DNA of 5,539 nt, from contig JAEXBC010000273.1 of the NCBI GenBank assembly GCA_023457875.1, positions 1 through 5,539 of the forward strand, read 5' to 3'. Source of the stretch: Bacillota bacterium. Lineage in GTDB: Bacteria; Bacillota; Clostridia; Lachnospirales; Cellulosilyticaceae. A program made the position numbers and the translations under genes. The notes under the pieces are model-generated. The model did not search any database, was not told where the DNA came from, and saw only the letters and a list, made by a program, of their open reading frames with translations. This document shows, piece after piece, positions 1-5,539 of this stretch (position 1 is its first letter; every line of letters starts with the position of its first letter).

Positions 1-558
1 CAGAAGAAAATAGAAGCAGATATGGTTATGCCTGTACCTGATTCAGGTATTCCATCGGCTATTGGCTATGCAAAGGAGTCAGGTATTCCTTATGGCGAGG
101 GACTCGTTAAAAATAGGTACATAGGTCGTACTTTTATTCAACCTACACAGGAAATGCGTGAAAATGCTGTTAAAATCAAATTAACGCCCCTTAGACAAAA
201 TCTTGAGGGTAAACGTGTGATTATGATAGATGATTCTATTGTAAGAGGAACCACCTGTAAACGTATTGTTGAACAGATTAAAAAGGCAGGAGCTAAAGAG
301 GTTCACGTATGTATTGCTTCACCTCCAGTTAAGTATTCATGTTATTTTGGTATTGATACGCCATATAGAGAATATTTGATTGGTGCACAAAAAACGATAG
401 ACGAAATTTGTGAGTATTTAGGAGCAGATTCATTAACGTATCTTGGGGAAGAAGAATTAAGAGAGGCTTGTGGCTATAAAAGTCAGTTCTGTAAAGCCTG
501 CTTTAATGGAAAGTATCCAATGGAAGTACCTATTGGTACCCCACCTTCTACGTGTTAA
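1..558 (+). CDS. purF: Amidophosphoribosyltransferase PurF, C-terminal part (5' truncated by window edge)
   Basis: PurF catalyses the first committed step of purine synthesis, PRPP plus glutamine to 5-phosphoribosylamine. The frame is open from base 1, so this is the last 185 codons of a gene whose N-terminal glutaminase domain and start lie upstream. What is visible is the phosphoribosyltransferase domain: VPDSGIPSAIGYA (fragment residues 12-24), the flexible loop around GLVKNRYIGRTFI (34-46), and the PRPP-binding signature VIMIDDSIVRGTT (73-85). C114 in KYSCYFGID and the CxxC pair C164/C167 match three of the four cysteines that hold the 4Fe-4S cluster in B. subtilis PurF; the fourth would lie upstream. 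This marks it as the oxygen-labile Bacillus type rather than the cluster-free E. coli type. The ATG at 22 is internal, because the residues before it continue the conserved domain. It is followed by purM after 103 bp on the same strand. Confidence 0.97.
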   Translation, partial: QKKIEADMVMPVPDSGIPSAIGYAKESGIPYGEGLVKNRYIGRTFIQPTQEMRENAVKIKLTPLRQNLEGKRVIMIDDSIVRGTTCKRIVEQIKKAGAKEVHVCIASPPVKYSCYFGIDTPYREYLIGAQKTIDEICEYLGADSLTYLGEEELREACGYKSQFCKACFNGKYPMEVPIGTPPSTC

Positions 559-569
559 TAGATGAAAGA

Positions 570-592
570 ACCCTAGATGAATAGTCTAGGGT
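570..592 (+). other. Intercistronic hairpin between purF and purM
   Basis: ACCCTAGA (570-577) pairs perfectly with TCTAGGGT (585-592), giving an 8-bp stem with a 7-nt loop, 11 bases after the purF stop. The nearest T-rich stretch (600-607, TTTTCTTT) begins 8 bases after the stem, so this is not a canonical intrinsic terminator. It could be a weak attenuating terminator, an mRNA 3'-end stabiliser or a processing site that sets different levels of purF and purMND. The pairing is plain in the sequence; the function is inferred. Confidence 0.45.
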
Positions 593-661
593 ACTTGCAT
601 TTTCTTTGGTAAAAAAGTCAATAATGAAAACGCCTAATTGGGCGAACTATAGGAGGATAAG

Positions 662-1705
662 ATGTCTACAAATAAAATTACGTATAAAGATGCAGGTGTA
701 GATGTACACCGTGGTTATGAAGCTGTTGCACAGATGAAGGAGCATGTTAAATCAACCTTTACAAAGGGCGTCCTTACAGATATCGGTAGCTTTGGCGGCA
801 CCTTTTCACTAGCTGCTTTTGCGGGAATGAAAGAGCCTGTTCTTGTTTCTGGAACTGATGGCGTAGGTACTAAGCTAAAACTAGCTTTTGAGCTTAATAA
901 GCATGATACAATAGGTATTGATGCAGTAGCGATGTGTGTCAATGATATTATTTGTGGTGGCGCTCAGCCATTATTCTTTTTAGACTATATTGCAACAGGT
1001 CGCATTGCACCAGAGCATATTGCCAATATTGTAAAGGGTATTGCTGATGGTTGTAAAGAAAGCGAATGTGCTTTAGTTGGAGGAGAAACAGCTGAGATGC
1101 CAGGTTTTTACCCAGATGGAGAATATGATGTAGCTGGTTTTGCAGTGGGTATTGTAGACAAGCAAGATATGATTGATGGAAGCAATATTAAAGCAGGCGA
1201 TGTGATTATTGGCCTTCCTTCAACAGGTGTTCATAGCAATGGTTTCTCTCTTGTAAGAAAGCTTGTGGAAGTGGCAGGCGTACAGCTTAGTGATTATAGT
1301 GAAGCTCTTGGAGAAACTTATGGAGAAGCACTCCTAAAACCTACCAAGCTTTACGTTAAAGCGGTTAAAGCAGCTAAAGGGGCAGCTACAATTAAGGGGA
1401 TTGCCCACATTACTGGAGGAGGCTTTATTGAAAATGTACCACGTATGCTTCCTGAAGGTGTAGATGCTAAAATCAATATTTCTGTCATTGAAAAACCTCC
1501 AGTTTATGATTTCTTAGAAAAAACTTCAAATCTAGAGATTAATGAATTATATAACACGTTTAATATGGGTATTGGTATGATGTTAGTAGTAGATGCGGCT
1601 GATAGTGACAAAGTACTAGAAGCTCTTAAAAACGCAGATGAAAAAGCCAAATTAATCGGAGAGATTATACCAGGTAATAAGGGTGTGGTATTATGTCAGG
1701 ACTAA
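662..1705 (+). CDS. purM: Phosphoribosylformylglycinamidine cyclo-ligase (AIR synthetase) PurM
   Basis: PurM closes the imidazole ring: FGAM plus ATP gives 5-aminoimidazole ribonucleotide, step 5 of cytoplasmic IMP synthesis. The 347-residue protein is the usual full length for the family. Family motifs occur in order: GVDVHRGYEAV near the N terminus (12-22), the glycine-rich nucleotide-binding stretch GTDGVGTKLK (64-73), NDIICGGAQPLFFLDY (94-109), VGGETAEMPGFY (139-150), LPSTGVHSNGFSLVRK (185-200), HITGGGF (249-255) and NMGIGM (301-306). The first half is the PurM/AIRS N-terminal domain and the second half the C-terminal domain. The ATG at 662 is set by a strong AGGAGG at 651-656, 5 bases upstream. 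The gene follows purF after 103 bp, and its last 13 bases overlap purN, so the two are probably translationally coupled. No damage or missing motif is seen. Confidence 0.98.
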   Translation: MSTNKITYKDAGVDVHRGYEAVAQMKEHVKSTFTKGVLTDIGSFGGTFSLAAFAGMKEPVLVSGTDGVGTKLKLAFELNKHDTIGIDAVAMCVNDIICGGAQPLFFLDYIATGRIAPEHIANIVKGIADGCKESECALVGGETAEMPGFYPDGEYDVAGFAVGIVDKQDMIDGSNIKAGDVIIGLPSTGVHSNGFSLVRKLVEVAGVQLSDYSEALGETYGEALLKPTKLYVKAVKAAKGAATIKGIAHITGGGFIENVPRMLPEGVDAKINISVIEKPPVYDFLEKTSNLEINELYNTFNMGIGMMLVVDAADSDKVLEALKNADEKAKLIGEIIPGNKGVVLCQD

Positions 1706-2274
1706 GACTTGGCGTATTGGTATCAGGTGGCGGTACGAACTTACAAAGCATCATTGATGCAGTAGAGACAGGCGTGCTTCAAAGTGAAATTGTCTGTGTG
1801 GTTTCCAATAAGGAGACGGCATATGGTTTGGAGCGTGCAAGAAAACATCATCTTCCTACATTTTATATTGATTCTAAATCCTTAGATTATGACAAGCAGC
1901 TCTTAGATTTATTAAAACAGCAAAAAGTTGATTTGGTGGTGCTTGCCGGTTATCTTAAAATTATTGATGCTTCCCTTATTGAAGCCTATAAGGATAAAAT
2001 AATTAATATCCATCCTTCACTCTTACCTAAATTTGGAGGCAAGGGGTATTATGGTATTCATGTACATGAGGCGGTTATAGCTGCAGGAGAAAAAGAAAGT
2101 GGCGCTACAGTGCATTATGTGGACTTGGGCATAGACACAGGCAAAACGATCTTACAAAGAAAGTTAGCTGTTGATGAAAAGGATACACCAGAGACGCTGC
2201 AGAAGCGTATTTTAGAAGAAATTGAACATAAGATTTTAGTTGAAGCAATTAGTATGTTAGAGGGGAGAGCATAA
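1693..2274 (+). CDS. purN: Phosphoribosylglycinamide formyltransferase PurN (GAR transformylase)
   Basis: PurN transfers the formyl group of 10-formyltetrahydrofolate to GAR, giving FGAR (step 3 of purine synthesis). It is 193 residues, typical of the stand-alone folate-dependent enzyme. The N-terminal phosphate-binding loop reads SGGGTNLQSI (11-20). The catalytic set is complete: N105 and H107 in NIHPSLLPKFGG, and D148 in GIDTG, matching Asn106, His108 and Asp144 of E. coli PurN. The segment GKGYYGIHVHEAV (116-128) resembles Firmicute relatives. The ATG at 1693 lies inside the purM reading frame (13-bp overlap), with a modest AAGGGTG at 1679-1685 as its likely ribosome binding site. Such an overlap suggests that ribosomes finishing purM feed purN. 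purD begins 3 bp after its stop. Confidence 0.97.
   Translation: MSGLRLGVLVSGGGTNLQSIIDAVETGVLQSEIVCVVSNKETAYGLERARKHHLPTFYIDSKSLDYDKQLLDLLKQQKVDLVVLAGYLKIIDASLIEAYKDKIINIHPSLLPKFGGKGYYGIHVHEAVIAAGEKESGATVHYVDLGIDTGKTILQRKLAVDEKDTPETLQKRILEEIEHKILVEAISMLEGRA
2261..2267 (+). promoter_or_regulatory. Ribosome binding site supporting the GTG start of purD
   Basis: AGGGGAG lies within the last codons of purN and ends 10 bases before the GTG at 2278. It supports GTG as the purD start, since no in-frame ATG precedes the conserved glycine-rich loop of PurD (residues 7-10). Confidence 0.6.
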
Positions 2275-2277
2275 ACC

Positions 2278-3531
2278 GTGAAAATATTAATTATCGGAAA
2301 TGGTGGAAGAGAGTCTGCCATAGCACATACCGTTTTACGTTTTCATCCAGAGGCTCAGATTTTTGTCGCTCCAGGTAATGGAGGTACAGAGGTAGCCTTC
2401 ACTAATGTGGCTATTGAAGTAGAGCAGCTTGATAAATTAGCTGACTTTGCTGAAAAAGAAGGCATCGATTTAACCATAGTAGGACCAGAAGTACCCCTTG
2501 TAATGGGTGTTGTAGACGTATTTGAAAAAAGAGGTCTTCGCGTTTTTGGACCCAATAAGGAATGTTCACAGTTCGAAGGCAGTAAACACTTTACAAAAGA
2601 ATTTTTAATGAGAAATCACATTCCAACTGCGGCTTATGCAAGCTTTAATCAAGATGAGGTGGAAGCTTGTGTGGCTGCAGCTAAAGACTTTAAGCTACCT
2701 GTGGTTGTAAAAGCAGATGGTCTTGCAGCGGGCAAGGGCGTATTGATTTGCGAAACCTATGAGGACGCTGAAAAAGGCATTAGAGAAATTTTTAACGGCA
2801 AGTTTGAAGGGGCAGGAAATAAGATCGTACTTGAAGAGTTTTTAACTGGAATTGAGGCTTCTTTATTATGCTTTGTAGATGGAAATGCTATTGTACCTAT
2901 GGAAACAGCTAGGGACTACAAACGTGCCCTAGATGGTGATAAAGGCCTTAACACAGGTGGAATGGGTGGTTTTTCACCAAATCCTATTATTACGCCAGCA
3001 GTTAAGAAAAATGTGGATGAAAAAATATTACAGCCTATCATTAATGGCTTCAAAAAGGAAAAACTTGATTTTAAGGGCGTTCTTTTTATTGGCTTGATGA
3101 TAGAAGGAAATGAACCTAAGGTACTAGAATTTAATGTACGCTTTGGTGATCCAGAAACTCAAAGTGTTTTACCTAGATTAAAGACAGATTTAATCGAAAT
3201 TATGAATGCCTGCATTGATAGCAAATTATCTAAGTTATGCATTGAATGGGATGAAAGACAGAGTGTAACACTGGTACTTGCAAGTAAAGGTTACCCTGAA
3301 ACCTCTCATAAAGGAGATATCATCACAGGACTAGATACATTAAATGAAGCCACTTACCTCTTCCATGCTGGAACTAAAAAGGTAGATGACACGATTCAAA
3401 CAGCAGGTGGTAGAGTGTTAGCCATTACAAGCCTAGCAGCAGATTTGAAAGAAGCAAGAGCTAACATCTATGAAGAAGTAAAGAAGATTCATTTTGATGG
3501 CATGCAGTACCGCACGGATATTGCAAAATGA
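2278..3531 (+). CDS. purD: Phosphoribosylamine--glycine ligase PurD (GAR synthetase)
   Basis: PurD joins glycine to phosphoribosylamine with ATP, giving GAR (step 2), and so uses the unstable product of PurF. It has 417 residues, the normal length of the stand-alone bacterial enzyme. The fold order is clear: an N-terminal Rossmann-like domain beginning MKILIIGNGGRES; the ATP-grasp domain with VVKADGLAAGKG (143-154), VLEEFLTGIEAS (184-195), NTGGMGGFSP (225-234) and EFNVRFGDPETQ (284-295, metal and ATP site); and a C-terminal domain with GGRVLAIT (377-384) and the usual ending YRTDIAK. Translation starts at GTG, 3 bases after the purN stop. One oddity is that the usual GREHA of the first loop reads GRESA, with Ser13 in place of His. 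purH, often placed just before purD in Bacillota, is missing here. This is the last plus-strand gene before the terminator. Confidence 0.98.
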   Translation: MKILIIGNGGRESAIAHTVLRFHPEAQIFVAPGNGGTEVAFTNVAIEVEQLDKLADFAEKEGIDLTIVGPEVPLVMGVVDVFEKRGLRVFGPNKECSQFEGSKHFTKEFLMRNHIPTAAYASFNQDEVEACVAAAKDFKLPVVVKADGLAAGKGVLICETYEDAEKGIREIFNGKFEGAGNKIVLEEFLTGIEASLLCFVDGNAIVPMETARDYKRALDGDKGLNTGGMGGFSPNPIITPAVKKNVDEKILQPIINGFKKEKLDFKGVLFIGLMIEGNEPKVLEFNVRFGDPETQSVLPRLKTDLIEIMNACIDSKLSKLCIEWDERQSVTLVLASKGYPETSHKGDIITGLDTLNEATYLFHAGTKKVDDTIQTAGGRVLAITSLAADLKEARANIYEEVKKIHFDGMQYRTDIAK

Positions 3532-3537
3532 TATAAG

Positions 3538-3636
3538 AAAAGCTGTCACATATAGAATAGACATAATGAGATATTTGTACTCACTTAGAAGGGAGTAATA
3601 TCTTGTATGTGCATTCTATAGTGTGACAGCTTTTTT
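3538..3636. terminator. Long bidirectional terminator hairpin between convergent purD and hydF
   Basis: The outer stem AAAAGCTGTCACA (3538-3550) pairs perfectly with TGTGACAGCTTTT (3622-3634). After a one-base bulge (G3621), TATAGAAT (3551-3558) pairs with ATTCTATA (3613-3620). The arms go on pairing inward: ACATA (3561-3565) with TATGT (3606-3610), AGATAT (3569-3574) with ATATCT (3598-3603), and TACTC (3578-3582) with GAGTA (3593-3597), leaving a 10-nt loop. That makes about 37 Watson-Crick pairs. On the plus strand it ends in TTTTTT (3631-3636), 6 bases beyond the purD stop. On the minus strand the stem ends in TTTTCTT, 29 bases beyond the hydF stop. It can therefore serve as an intrinsic terminator in both directions. 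The outer 21 bp would be enough for this, so the inner extension is unexplained. Confidence 0.85.
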
Positions 3637-3663
3637 AGTGTTGCAAGAAGTAAGTCACCTTAA

Positions 3664-4854
3664 TTATAGGTCAATGTGCTCTAAGATGCCAGATAGATAG
3701 GCCATGGCAATACCGTAGTTGGTGATAGGAACACCCTCTGCAGTGGCACGTTCAATACGGGATAACACATATTTTCTATTAAACATACAGGCGCCACAGT
3801 GAAGAATCAGGTCATAAGAGGCAAGGTCATCAGGAAAATTATTGCCACATACCACATCCACAGTGAGTGATTCACCCACCTTTTTGCGTAGCATACGAGG
3901 AAGTTTTTCACGACCAATATCTTCAGTTAAAGGTGCATGGGTACAGGCCTCGGCAACAAGCACCTTTGAAGAAGAGGTAAGTCTTTCAATAGCATTGGCA
4001 CCTGCTATAAAAGTATCTAAATCACCTTTATAATGAGCAAAGAGCACAGAAAAGGAGGTGAGCTTACTGGTTTTAGGTTTTTTGTCATAGACTGTTTTAA
4101 AGACTTGGGAATCAGTAATAATTAAATCAGGAGGATTAACGAGCTTGGTTAATGTCAAATCTAGCTCATCAGTGGTACAGCTCATGACAATACAGTGCTT
4201 ATCTAAAAGATCACGTAGGGTCTGTACTTGTGGGAGAATCAGTCTGCCCTTTGGTGCTTGAATATCTTGAGGCATTACTAAAAGGACCACATCTCCTTTT
4301 TTCGCAAGGTGACCCGTAATACTTTTGATTTCATAGTCCTCAGGAAGTCGCTCTAAGAGCGCAGTATGAATGAAGTCGAGACCTGTTTTTTCCTTAGCGC
4401 TGACAATAAGGGGGATTAAATCACATTCCTTTTTGACTTTCTCAACTAAAGCATCAATATGAGATAGTTCGTCTGCTTTATTGATAACAGCTATAACAGG
4501 CGTCTTTTTCTTATTGAAGTATTCAAGCCATTCAAGCTCCTTTGAGATATCTAAATCATTAAAGAGAAGAATAGCAATATCCGTTTTGTCCAGGGCTTTT
4601 TTTGTTTGTTCGACACGCTGCTCACCTAGCATACCTTCATCATCAAAACCAGCTGTGTCAATAAAAACACAAGGACCTATTGGGTGAACCTCCATAGACT
4701 TATAAACAGGATCAGTTGTAGTGCCAGCTATATCTGATACAACAGAAATAGATTGATTGGTTAAAGCATTGATAAGCGAAGATTTACCGGTATTTCTTTT
4801 GCCAAAAATGCCAATATGCAAGCGATTTGCTCTAGGGGTATCTGTAAGACTCAT
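3664..4854 (-). CDS. hydF: [FeFe]-hydrogenase maturation GTPase HydF
   Basis: HydF is the cytoplasmic scaffold on which the [2Fe] subcluster of the H-cluster is completed before delivery to apo-HydA. Residues 1 to about 175 form an Era/TrmE-like GTPase: P-loop GKRNTGKS (18-25), switch I with AGTTTDPV (43-50), DTAG (66-69), NKAD (125-128) and SAKEKTG (152-158). A middle region, about 180-290, matches the dimerisation domain by position. The C-terminal cluster domain has the HydF signature CxH (C304, H306), then 45 residues, then HCxxC (H352, C353, C356), which binds the 4Fe-4S cluster. The length of 396 residues is typical, and all key residues are present, so it should be functional. The start is supported by AAGGA at 4862-4866, 7 bases from the ATG. 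It lies 98 bp downstream of hydG on the same strand, converges on purD and shares its terminator. Plain Era or TrmE is excluded by the C-terminal motif. Confidence 0.97.
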   Translation of the reverse strand: MSLTDTPRANRLHIGIFGKRNTGKSSLINALTNQSISVVSDIAGTTTDPVYKSMEVHPIGPCVFIDTAGFDDEGMLGEQRVEQTKKALDKTDIAILLFNDLDISKELEWLEYFNKKKTPVIAVINKADELSHIDALVEKVKKECDLIPLIVSAKEKTGLDFIHTALLERLPEDYEIKSITGHLAKKGDVVLLVMPQDIQAPKGRLILPQVQTLRDLLDKHCIVMSCTTDELDLTLTKLVNPPDLIITDSQVFKTVYDKKPKTSKLTSFSVLFAHYKGDLDTFIAGANAIERLTSSSKVLVAEACTHAPLTEDIGREKLPRMLRKKVGESLTVDVVCGNNFPDDLASYDLILHCGACMFNRKYVLSRIERATAEGVPITNYGIAMAYLSGILEHIDL

Positions 4855-4861
4855 AGTTCAT

Positions 4862-4866
4862 TCCTT
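4862..4866 (-). promoter_or_regulatory. Ribosome binding site of hydF
   Basis: Read on the minus strand, AAAGGAA (4867-4861) contains AAGGA 7 bases before the ATG at 4854. This fixes the start used here. The segment before it is a run of seven or more T, typical of an unstructured AT-rich leader. Confidence 0.6.
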
Positions 4867-4945
4867 TCTTAAAAAAAGATTTGATAACCAAGGTTTTATA
4901 CAACGATTTTTTACTAAAGATTTTATGGAGAAGCTCTCATAAGCA

Positions 4946-4972
4946 AAAGAGATTAAAATCTAAAATCTCTTT
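4946..4972 (-). other. AT-rich hairpin over the hydG stop codon
   Basis: AAAGAGAT (4946-4953) and ATCTCTTT (4965-4972) form a perfect 8-bp inverted repeat with an 11-nt loop. It covers the last codons and stop of hydG. On the minus strand the descending arm ends CTCTTTTGC, so there are only four T, and the stem is weak. It may be a partial terminator or processing site between hydG and hydF, or a chance pairing in AT-rich DNA. Confidence 0.3.
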
Positions 4973-5539
4973 GGCCCTTTGTAATAGCTTGTAGATTGTC
5001 TATAGCGATTTGGCGTACTTTATCGTTTGTAATGGTTTGGAGTTCTTTGGTGATAATGGTTTGTGCCTTTTCTTTGGTAGAAGGGGAAGCGTAGTCTTCA
5101 AGGTATTCTTGTAAGGTCATCAGGGCATTAGGTCCACAGCAGTTAGCAATTTGGCCAGATTTTACAAGGCTCATAAAGCGATCGCCTGTACGCCCTTCCC
5201 TGTAACAGGCTGTACAGAAGCTAGGAATATAGCCAAGCTCTAAAAGCCAACCAACTACTTCATCTAGGGTACGATTATCTACGACATCAAATTGGGCTGA
5301 ATTATCTTCTTCCTTCTCAGGTTCTACATAGCCACCTACACTTGTTCTAGAGCCACCACTGATTTGTGAAACACCTAAGCTGAGCACACGTTCCCTTGTT
5401 TTCTTAGATTCACGGGTAGAAATAATCATACCGGTATAAGGTACGGCAATACGAATGATCGCTACAATCTTTTCAAACACTTCGTCGGAAATAGCATTTG
5501 AGAAGTTTTCAGGATCAATGTCATCAGCAGGACGTATAC
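4953..5539 (-). CDS. hydG: [FeFe]-hydrogenase maturase HydG (tyrosine lyase), C-terminal part, truncated by window edge
   Basis: HydG is a radical SAM enzyme that cleaves tyrosine to p-cresol and dehydroglycine, then makes CO and cyanide, yielding an Fe(CO)2(CN) synthon for the H-cluster. The frame is open to the window edge, giving 194 complete codons of a protein usually near 470 residues. The visible part starts in the barrel with IRPADDIDPENFSNAI, followed by IRIAVPYTGMI (fragment residues 28-38), TRES (41-44) and QISGGSRTSVGGY (58-70). It ends in the HydG-specific C-terminal domain, where C108, C111 and C134 form the CX2CX22C motif that binds the auxiliary iron-sulfur cluster carrying the dangler iron. 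This separates it from ThiH, which lacks that domain. The radical SAM CX3CX2C motif must lie beyond the window. A GTG at 5480 is internal, since homology continues upstream of it. hydF follows after 98 bp, probably in the same operon. Confidence 0.97.
   Translation of the reverse strand, partial: IRPADDIDPENFSNAISDEVFEKIVAIIRIAVPYTGMIISTRESKKTRERVLSLGVSQISGGSRTSVGGYVEPEKEEDNSAQFDVVDNRTLDEVVGWLLELGYIPSFCTACYREGRTGDRFMSLVKSGQIANCCGPNALMTLQEYLEDYASPSTKEKAQTIITKELQTITNDKVRQIAIDNLQAITKGQRDFRF

Noticed and set aside
595..625. Possible internal promoter before purM: TTGCAT (595-600) and AATAAT (620-625)
   Set aside because: The -35 matches only three of six positions and the spacer is 19 bases. In AT-rich DNA this is expected by chance.
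695..710. Perfect 6-bp inverted repeat GGTGTA/TACACC with a 4-base loop near the start of purM
   Set aside because: It lies in codons for the conserved GVDVHRG segment of PurM, so the protein sequence explains most of it, and the stem is short.
3521..3647. TTGCAA on both sides of the long hairpin (3521-3526 and 3641-3646) as a possible target-site duplication
   Set aside because: The copies do not abut the palindrome ends (11 and 6 bases away), the first is inside the purD coding end, and a 6-base palindromic word is too common to count.
3664..4854. Reading the minus-strand GTPase as Era, Der or TrmE
   Set aside because: The C-terminal CxH...HCxxC iron-sulfur signature and the neighbouring hydG identify it as HydF.
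4928..4938. Small hairpin GAGA-AGC-TCTC between hydG and hydF
   Set aside because: A four-base-pair stem with a three-base loop and no T run is not enough to call a terminator or regulatory site.
4757..4942. Plus-strand open frame of 61 codons antisense to the hydF start and leader
   Set aside because: Most of it mirrors the conserved HydF P-loop region, it has no recognisable ribosome binding site or domain, and its codons look like a shadow frame.

Overview
The window looks like ordinary chromosome from an anaerobic, low-GC Bacillota bacterium, most likely a clostridium. Three things suggest this: an AT-rich sequence with strong AGGAGG-type ribosome binding sites, a Bacillus-type PurF carrying iron-sulfur cluster cysteines, and the [FeFe]-hydrogenase maturases HydF and HydG. 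A placement near Lachnospirales is only a guess from the style of the proteins.

Layout. The left two thirds (1-3531, plus strand) is the distal part of a de novo purine operon: the 3' end of purF, a 103-bp gap with a small hairpin, then purM, purN and purD packed tightly. purM and purN overlap by 13 bp, and purN and purD are 3 bp apart. Positions 3532-3663 form a convergent intergenic region dominated by one very long imperfect hairpin that can end transcription from both sides. The right third (3664-5539, minus strand) holds hydF and, upstream of it, the C-terminal part of hydG, which runs off the window. A 98-bp AT-rich gap separates the two. There is no gene-free stretch longer than 300 bases.

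How the genes work together. PurF makes phosphoribosylamine from PRPP and glutamine, PurD adds glycine to give GAR, PurN formylates GAR, and PurM closes the imidazole ring to AIR. The four genes thus cover steps 1, 2, 3 and 5 of IMP synthesis. purH, which often lies between purN and purD in Bacillota, is absent from that position. On the other strand, HydG makes the Fe(CO)(CN) synthon from tyrosine, and HydF is the scaffold on which the [2Fe] subcluster is completed and handed to the hydrogenase. The two gene sets share only the convergent terminator; I see no functional link between them.

I found no undescribed biological system. The most unusual element is the 97-nt hairpin at 3538-3634, which is much longer than a terminator needs to be.
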